Assembly: GCA_031547045.1 (NCBI GenBank)
Contig: JAVBSN010000021.1
Span: 1-18,353, forward strand
Source of the DNA: JAVBSN01 sp031547045
GTDB lineage: Bacteria > Bacillota > Clostridia > Lachnospirales > Lachnospiraceae
DNA: 18,353 bases
Direction of reading: 5' to 3'
The notes beneath the pieces are model-generated. The model saw only the letters and a list, made by a program, of their open reading frames with translations. It searched no databases and was not told the origin of the DNA. The position numbers and the translations under genes were made by a program. Every line of letters begins with the position of its first letter. Within the stretch, counting starts at the first letter, position 1. Below are positions 12,921-18,353 of this stretch, piece after piece.

Positions 12921-15119
12921 TTAGTAAATATATTCTTCTGTCTTGCTTAAAGAGGATGTTCCACCAGCTAATTGCTTAACAATTACTCTATCTCCCTCTT
13001 TTAATTCACAATCTTTCACAATTAAATTTTGAGAATTGTCAAATTCTGTTTCTTTTTTTGTACCATTTACATAAACGCAACTCCATTCATTGAAATTATC
13101 ACCGTGAACATATACATCTTGTTCTAAAATGGTTACTGCATCTATATAAGCATCACTATTAGGTTTACCCATATGTAACGCGGTCTTAGTATATGGCGTA
13201 TGTCCATCATATACATATTTCTTTCCATACAACATATCATATTGCAACAAATCTAATTTTTCTTCATAATCATCTGAATACATATAGTTTTGATGAAGTT
13301 TTGTAAGTGCGCCATTGTCAAATCCTAATCTACCTAATACAACTGATCCAATTTGAAATGTATTATAGTCTTCTTTAACTACATCCATATCAAAGTTAGA
13401 CCATAGTACATATTCTGTTTGATATAATGTTCCTGAAGATAAGTCATCATTAGTCATTTCAAATGTTGGAAGATGATCTCCATACATTACCACTACAACT
13501 TCTTCATCAAATGCATTTAATGCATCTGTTAAATCTTTTATAAACTGGTCTTCTTCTTTTATTTGATTTATGTAATACTCAAATTGATTTTTTATAGCTA
13601 CATCTTCTTCACCTTCCATAGTAATAGTTTGTGTATCATCTATTACTTCTTCTGGATATTTACCATGACATTGTACTGTTATAGTATATATAAAGTCTTG
13701 ATTGTCTGTAGATTTCATTGTATCTATTATTTCATCAATTAAAATATCATCTTTTACCCAATCATTTGCATTATATTCTGGGTCTTGCATATATTCTAAC
13801 GAAACAAAATTGTTAAATCCTAGTCTAGGAAATACTTTATTTCTGCTATAGAAATTACCACGATTATTATGTATTACATGATTTGTATATCCTAATTCTT
13901 GTAGATTATAACATATACTTTCACAGTTATTATCTTTAAGAATTGTCTTGTATGGGTATTCACAGAATCCAAAATAATCAAGACTCATTCCTGTAATAAC
14001 TTCAAATTCTGTATTAGCAGTACCTGCTCCAATAGACGGAACTGTCATATATCCTGAACTATATTCTTCTCTTAATTTCTGCCAATTAGGTACTGGATTT
14101 TCAGAGTATGTATAATCTGCCATTCTTGTAACATCATAAAATGATTCTAATTGAACAAAAATTATATTAGGTCTATCTAAAGCTGCTCTTTTGTCTAAAT
14201 CTTGAAGATCTGTTTTAAGTTCTGTCATTAGATCTTCAGAATAATTATAAGGCTTATCAATACCAACATTTACAATACTATTAAGGAAACAATAACTAAA
14301 TCCACATTGATCATATGTATAGGCTATATTTCCTAGATCTAAATCTATTATTCCTGCTTTTACTTCTATTTTATCAAGACTATAGGCAACAACAAATGTT
14401 GTAGCTATTAATGCCACTGCTTTAAAATATTTAACCTTTTTCTTCATTTTAGGAATTCTAACCCATAGAGTTATGACTCCTATCACAAGCAAGATTGCTA
14501 CAATTATTATTAATACAAATTCTATTATATTTAAATATTGACTCATAATACTTCCAACTGATTTTAGAAGTTTAATATCTATCCATGAAAATGGTGTGGT
14601 TCTATAACTTAACATACAATAGTTAACTGTTCCTAGGGCTAACCATACAATAGATATTAGAGATATTGCAAATAATCTTTTTCTAACTAATAGAGATAAT
14701 AGCAATGTAAATAAAATTATTAATATATCTAATAAAAATATAAGAGGGCTATGTACAATAAATAGTAATGCACCACCTATTGTCCTTCTACTTAAAGCTT
14801 CTATTATTATAGTGGTTGCAATTGCCATTACGACACAGGCTAGTATTGGTTCTTCATTTATCTTCATAAAGAATTTTCCTACTTTACCCATCTTTGCTAC
14901 TGCTGCTTGCTTCTTAACTGCTTTAATTCTCTGTTTTTTAACAAATTGTTTTGCCTTTTCTAAGAACTTTTCCAGGCCACTTTCTTCATCTTCATAATCT
15001 TCTTCTATGTTTTCTGTTAATGCGTCAGCCATTTCTGTCTGTTGGTCTTCTACAACCTCTATAGTTTCTACATTTTCTTCAACTTGATTTTGATTATCTA
15101 ATTTTTTATTTTTCTTCAC
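12921..15119 (-). CDS. LTA-synthase-family phosphoglycerol transferase with C-terminal Ig-like domain
   Basis: This 732-residue membrane protein belongs to the alkaline-phosphatase-fold LtaS family, which moves glycerol-phosphate from phosphatidylglycerol onto a glycolipid or glycan outside the cell. It has an acidic cytoplasmic N-terminus (about 1-50), a Lys-rich stretch, about five membrane helices (about 90-275) and the extracellular catalytic domain (about 315-620). LtaS-type metal and nucleophile residues are visible: E325 (VQLESF), T367 (GAGTANTEFE), D548-H549 (MYGDHLPTF). The last 65 residues look like an IPT/TIG-type Ig fold (VYVHGDNFNEWSCVYVNG), unusual for LtaS. The start is a GTG at 15119 with AAAGAGG 7 nt upstream; an in-frame ATG at 15155 lacks a ribosome binding site. 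It could act on lipoteichoic acid or on another glycan; the substrate is open. Confidence 0.88.
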   Translation of the reverse strand: MKKNKKLDNQNQVEENVETIEVVEDQQTEMADALTENIEEDYEDEESGLEKFLEKAKQFVKKQRIKAVKKQAAVAKMGKVGKFFMKINEEPILACVVMAIATTIIIEALSRRTIGGALLFIVHSPLIFLLDILIILFTLLLSLLVRKRLFAISLISIVWLALGTVNYCMLSYRTTPFSWIDIKLLKSVGSIMSQYLNIIEFVLIIIVAILLVIGVITLWVRIPKMKKKVKYFKAVALIATTFVVAYSLDKIEVKAGIIDLDLGNIAYTYDQCGFSYCFLNSIVNVGIDKPYNYSEDLMTELKTDLQDLDKRAALDRPNIIFVQLESFYDVTRMADYTYSENPVPNWQKLREEYSSGYMTVPSIGAGTANTEFEVITGMSLDYFGFCEYPYKTILKDNNCESICYNLQELGYTNHVIHNNRGNFYSRNKVFPRLGFNNFVSLEYMQDPEYNANDWVKDDILIDEIIDTMKSTDNQDFIYTITVQCHGKYPEEVIDDTQTITMEGEEDVAIKNQFEYYINQIKEEDQFIKDLTDALNAFDEEVVVVMYGDHLPTFEMTNDDLSSGTLYQTEYVLWSNFDMDVVKEDYNTFQIGSVVLGRLGFDNGALTKLHQNYMYSDDYEEKLDLLQYDMLYGKKYVYDGHTPYTKTALHMGKPNSDAYIDAVTILEQDVYVHGDNFNEWSCVYVNGTKKETEFDNSQNLIVKDCELKEGDRVIVKQLAGGTSSLSKTEEYIY

Positions 15120-15171
15120 GTTATTACCTCTTTCATAAAGAACACACCTTAGCATTTTTCAATCGAAATGT

Positions 15172-15200
15172 ATTTTAGCACCTTTATTATCAAGTTGCAA
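15172..15200 (-). promoter_or_regulatory. Promoter of LTA-synthase-family gene
   Basis: On the minus strand, TTGCAA (15195-15200, 4/6) and TAAAAT (15172-15177, 5/6, with TGC extension) are 17 bp apart. The start near 15165 gives a leader of about 45 nt and supports the GTG start at 15119. Confidence 0.65.
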
Positions 15201-15219
15201 CTTATAATTTTCTTAACAA

Positions 15220-15252
15220 AAAATAAGAAGCCAATAAACAGCTTCTTATTTT
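15220..15252 (-). terminator. Terminator upstream of LTA-synthase-family gene
   Basis: The arms 15220-15231 and 15241-15252 pair perfectly over 12 bp with a 9-nt loop. On the minus strand the stem is followed by a T-run. It lies about 290 nt beyond the ileS stop codon, so either ileS has a long 3' end or the region in between makes its own transcript. Confidence 0.85.
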
Positions 15253-15539
15253 CCAAGCAATACCAGTATTATGATAATATAATATTATTCATCATAGTGA
15301 ATAATGCCCTCTTTATGCACGTTCGTTCATACCATCATAAAATATATTTAATCCCCACTTAAACCTATTTTCATTTAATGAATATATTACGTTACATATA
15401 CTAATATTATTTAATGTATATATGAACTACCTTGCTCACATTTGCATTATACTTATTATTTTTTATTTTTGTGTATAGTTGTAACATTTCGTATATTTTA
15501 ATGTAATAATTCTACACTTCGTTGTCGAAAAAGGTCTAA
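15253..15539 (-). other. Unassigned 287-nt intergenic region downstream of ileS
   Basis: No open frame longer than about ten codons with a ribosome binding site was found on the minus strand. The region is AT-rich and holds an imperfect hairpin at about 15472-15517 and a perfect 8-bp hairpin ATTATTCA/TGAATAAT (15284-15305) that can alternate with a neighbouring ATAATAT repeat. TATAAT occurs on the minus strand near 15447 without a good -35 box. It could be the ileS 3' end or a small RNA ending at 15220. No known RNA family was recognised. Confidence 0.35.
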
Positions 15540-18353
15540 TTATATATCTGCCTTAGTAACACCCATGATTACTTTCTCACCATTAATGTTCCATTCTTTA
15601 GAAAATCCTTTTACTTCTCCTAGCATAATAACTTCTGCAAGTACATCATTTTTAATCTCATCTGCATTATTTTCTAGAATAGCAAATATTTTATCATTAT
15701 TATCAACATATAAAACAATCTTATCTGTTACATCAAATCCAGCTTCTTTTCTCATTGTCTGAATCTTAGATATAATCTCTCTAACAAAGCCTTCTTCAAT
15801 TAATTCTTCTGTTAGATTAGTATCAAGTACTACTGTAACATTATTGTCTGCCTCTGATGCAAATCCATCCATTTGAGCCACTTCAATAAGTAAGTCTTCT
15901 TCTGCTAATGCTACTTCTGCACCATTTACATCGAATTTGATTGCTCCATTAGATTTTAATTCAGCCATTGCAGTATTTCCATCTACATTAGATAGGTATT
16001 CTCTAATTCCACCTAATTGTTTTCCATACTTAGGTCCAACTGTCTTTAATTGAGGTTTGAAGCTATATGAAGTAAATCCTGCAACATCATCTTTAAATAT
16101 AACATCTTTAATATTAAGCTCTTCTTCTATAATCTCAACAAAGAATTCTGATAATTCTTTCTCTGATTTTACATACATTGTTCCAATAGGTTGACGATTC
16201 TTAATGTTTGCACCATTTCTAGCTGCACGACCAAGAACTACTATTTTTAATACTTGATCCATTGATGCTTCTAATTCAGAATCTATATATTCCTCTACAG
16301 GAACCGGGAAGTCACATAAATGTATACTCTTAAGTGCAGACTTATCTACGCTGATTACAAGGTTTTGATATATATCCTCTGCCATAAATGGAATCATAGG
16401 CGCTGCAGTCTTTACTAATGTAACTAATGCTGTGTATAAAGTCATGTAAGCATTTATCTTATCTTGTGGCATATCCTTTGCCCAGAAACGCTCACGGCTT
16501 CTTCTTACATACCAGTTACTCATATCATCTACAAATTCGCTCATTGCTCTTGCTGCTTCTGGGATTCTATAGTTTCCTAAGTTATAATCAACATCTTTAA
16601 CAACTGTGTTTAACTTAGAAAGTAACCATTTATCCATTACTGGAAGTTTGTCATAGTCTAATGAATATTTTGTAGGATCAAATTCATCTATATTTGCATA
16701 TAGCACATAGAATGCATAAGTATTCCATAGTGTACCCATGAATTTACGTTGACCCTCAACTACTGCATCTTCATGGAAACGGTTTGGTAACCAAGGAGCT
16801 GAATTAATATAGAAGTACCATCTAATAGCATCTGCACCATATTTATTAAGTGCATTCATAGGATCTACTGAATTTCCTTTTGACTTAGACATTTTCTGTC
16901 CGTCTTTATCTTGAACATGTCCAAGTACAATTACATTCTTATATGGAGCTTCATCAAATATAAGTGTAGATATAGCCATTAATGAATAGAACCATCCTCT
17001 TGTTTGGTCAACAGCTTCACTGATAAAGTTTGCTGGGAAATTCTCTTCAAATATTTCTTTATTTTCAAATGGATAGTGCCATTGTGCAAATGGCATTGCT
17101 CCTGAGTCAAACCAACAGTCAATTACTTCTGGTACTCTCTTCATTTCACCATTACATTTCTCACAAGGGAAAGTAACTGCATCAATAAATGGGCGATGTA
17201 ATTCTATATCTTCTGGACAATTATTGCTTAGACTCTTAAGTTCTTCAATTGAACCAATTGAATGTCTATGTCCACATTCACATTCCCATATATTAAGAGG
17301 CGTTCCCCAATAACGATTACGGCTAATACCCCAATCTTGTACATTTTCTAACCAATCGCCAAAACGACCTTTTCCAATGCTTTCAGGAATCCAGTTTACT
17401 TTGTTATTATTCTTAATTAAATCATCTTTAACCGCTGTCATCTTAACAAACCAAGAATCACGAGCATAGTAAATAAGTGGAGTATCACATCTCCAACAAT
17501 GAGGATAACTATGTTCAAATTTTGGTGCATCAAATAATAGTCCTGCTTCTTCTAATGCAACTAAGATTAATTTATCTGCATCTTTACAGAATGTGCCTTC
17601 CCAATCTGTTTCTTTAGTCATCTCACCTTTTGCATCTACTAATTGTACAAATGGAAGGTCATAATTTCTTCCTACTTGTGCATCATCTTCACCAAATGCA
17701 GGTGCAATATGAACTACACCAGTACCGTCTGATAATGTTACATATGAATCACAAGTTACAAAATGTGATCTTTTATTTTGTTTTGCGCATATATCTGTTG
17801 CAAAATCAAATAATGGCTCATATTCTTTGTATTCTAAATCCTTACCTACATAAGTCTCTAATATTTCAGAACCTTCGCCTAATACTTTCTCCACTAATGC
17901 TTCTGCCATGTAATAAGTAAATCCATCTGAACCCTTTACTTTCACATATGCTTCAACAGGATTTACACATAAAGCTACGTTTGATGGAAGTGTCCAAGGT
18001 GTAGTTGTCCATGCTAGGATATATGCATCCTCACCTTTTACTTTAAATCTTACTACTGCTGATTTTTCTTTGACATCCTTATATCCTTGAGCTACCTCAT
18101 GGCTTGATAAAGGAGTTCCACAACGCGGACAATAAGGTACAATCTTGAATCCTTTGTATAATAAATCTTTATCCCATATTTTCTTAAGAGCCCACCACTC
18201 TGACTCAATAAAGTCATTATGATATGTTACATATGGATCGTCCATATCAGCCCAGAAACCAACCTTACCTGAAAACTCTTCCCACATACCTTTGTATTTC
18301 CATACTGATTCTTTACATTTATCTATAAATGGCTCAAGACCATATTCTTCAAT
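15540..18353 (-). CDS. ileS: Isoleucyl-tRNA synthetase, long (type 2) form, 3' part
   Basis: This enzyme charges tRNA-Ile in the cytoplasm. The frame stays open to the right edge, giving 937 residues here; about 100 N-terminal residues with the HIGH motif are missing. Visible parts are the CP1 editing region (AWTTTPWTLPSN), Cys clusters CPRCGTPLSSHEVAQGY, CWRCDTPLIYYARDSW and CEKCNGEM, the active-site stretch DCWFDSGAMPFAQ, KMSKSKGN, and the anticodon-binding domain with SNWYVRRSRERFW. The C-terminal segment FVREIISKIQTMRKEAGFDV and a projected total near 1,040 aa fit the eukaryote-like type 2 IleS, often less sensitive to mupirocin (family knowledge). A T-box leader, common before such genes, would lie outside the window. 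The next gene downstream is separated by 420 nt and has its own promoter. Confidence 0.97.
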   Translation of the reverse strand: MEEYGLEPFIDKCKESVWKYKGMWEEFSGKVGFWADMDDPYVTYHNDFIESEWWALKKIWDKDLLYKGFKIVPYCPRCGTPLSSHEVAQGYKDVKEKSAVVRFKVKGEDAYILAWTTTPWTLPSNVALCVNPVEAYVKVKGSDGFTYYMAEALVEKVLGEGSEILETYVGKDLEYKEYEPLFDFATDICAKQNKRSHFVTCDSYVTLSDGTGVVHIAPAFGEDDAQVGRNYDLPFVQLVDAKGEMTKETDWEGTFCKDADKLILVALEEAGLLFDAPKFEHSYPHCWRCDTPLIYYARDSWFVKMTAVKDDLIKNNNKVNWIPESIGKGRFGDWLENVQDWGISRNRYWGTPLNIWECECGHRHSIGSIEELKSLSNNCPEDIELHRPFIDAVTFPCEKCNGEMKRVPEVIDCWFDSGAMPFAQWHYPFENKEIFEENFPANFISEAVDQTRGWFYSLMAISTLIFDEAPYKNVIVLGHVQDKDGQKMSKSKGNSVDPMNALNKYGADAIRWYFYINSAPWLPNRFHEDAVVEGQRKFMGTLWNTYAFYVLYANIDEFDPTKYSLDYDKLPVMDKWLLSKLNTVVKDVDYNLGNYRIPEAARAMSEFVDDMSNWYVRRSRERFWAKDMPQDKINAYMTLYTALVTLVKTAAPMIPFMAEDIYQNLVISVDKSALKSIHLCDFPVPVEEYIDSELEASMDQVLKIVVLGRAARNGANIKNRQPIGTMYVKSEKELSEFFVEIIEEELNIKDVIFKDDVAGFTSYSFKPQLKTVGPKYGKQLGGIREYLSNVDGNTAMAELKSNGAIKFDVNGAEVALAEEDLLIEVAQMDGFASEADNNVTVVLDTNLTEELIEEGFVREIISKIQTMRKEAGFDVTDKIVLYVDNNDKIFAILENNADEIKNDVLAEVIMLGEVKGFSKEWNINGEKVIMGVTKADI

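Noticed and set aside
15168..15362. 64-codon plus-strand frame in the ileS downstream region
   Set aside because: Very Phe/Ile-rich, no ribosome binding site, and it runs through the terminator hairpin.
17630..17920. 96-codon open frame opposite ileS, and other plus-strand frames inside 4641-5906, 8849-9234, 9784-9969, 10942-11151, 14812-14997
   Set aside because: All overlap strongly supported minus-strand genes, lack ribosome binding sites and resemble no protein family.
1..18353. tRNA, rRNA, CRISPR array, insertion sequence, prophage or integrase
   Set aside because: No cloverleaf, spaced repeats, terminal inverted repeats with transposase, or phage-like proteins were found.

Overview
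The window is AT-rich (roughly one third G+C by eye) with AGGAGG-type ribosome binding sites, consensus sigma-A promoters and two sporulation genes. The protein set (cellobiose phosphorylase of the Clostridium thermocellum kind, PerR, SpoIID, SpoIIQ-like, long-form IleS, glycogen phosphorylase) points to an endospore-forming, cellulose- or cellodextrin-using member of Clostridia, most likely a Lachnospiraceae relative. The taxonomic placement is inference from protein resemblance.

Layout, left to right. (1) 1-1834, minus strand: an aldose-1-epimerase-like gene followed by the 5' third of a cellobiose phosphorylase gene, which runs off the left edge. The phosphorylase has its own promoter-like signal and a structured leader. 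(2) 2034-3972, plus strand: a six-TM methyl-accepting chemotaxis protein and, 31 nt later, a small stand-alone HD-domain protein of the (p)ppGpp hydrolase type. This operon ends at a 23-bp perfect bidirectional terminator. (3) 4032-6436, minus strand: acpP with its own consensus promoter, and upstream of it a PAS/PAS/GGDEF/EAL protein whose GGDEF motif is degenerate and whose EAL site is intact. (4) 6625-7017, plus strand: perR, divergent from the EAL gene, each with a consensus promoter and a palindrome at or in it. (5) 7092-10214, minus strand: spoIID, an L,D-transpeptidase gene and a SpoIIQ-like LytM gene. (6) 10371-12809 glgP, 12921-15119 an LTA-synthase-family phosphoglycerol transferase, and 15540-18353 the 3' part of ileS, all minus strand, separated by clear terminators and promoters.

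The most interesting region is 7092-10302. A sigma-E-like promoter lies before spoIID. A Cys-dependent L,D-transpeptidase sits between spoIID and spoIIQ, which are neighbours in several clostridia. The SpoIID homologue has Gln where the family's catalytic Glu is expected, and the SpoIIQ homologue has lost all three LytM zinc ligands, so the transpeptidase is the only one of the three with an evidently intact catalytic residue. An 18-bp RNA hairpin buries the spoIIQ ribosome binding site in any read-through transcript. A sigma-F/G-like promoter inside that hairpin would make a short mRNA lacking the 5' arm. Together this suggests compartment-specific translation of SpoIIQ from a shared operon (inference).

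No tRNA, rRNA, CRISPR array, insertion sequence or phage gene was seen. The only long stretch without a gene is 15120-15539, which holds a promoter, a terminator and about 290 bases that I cannot assign.
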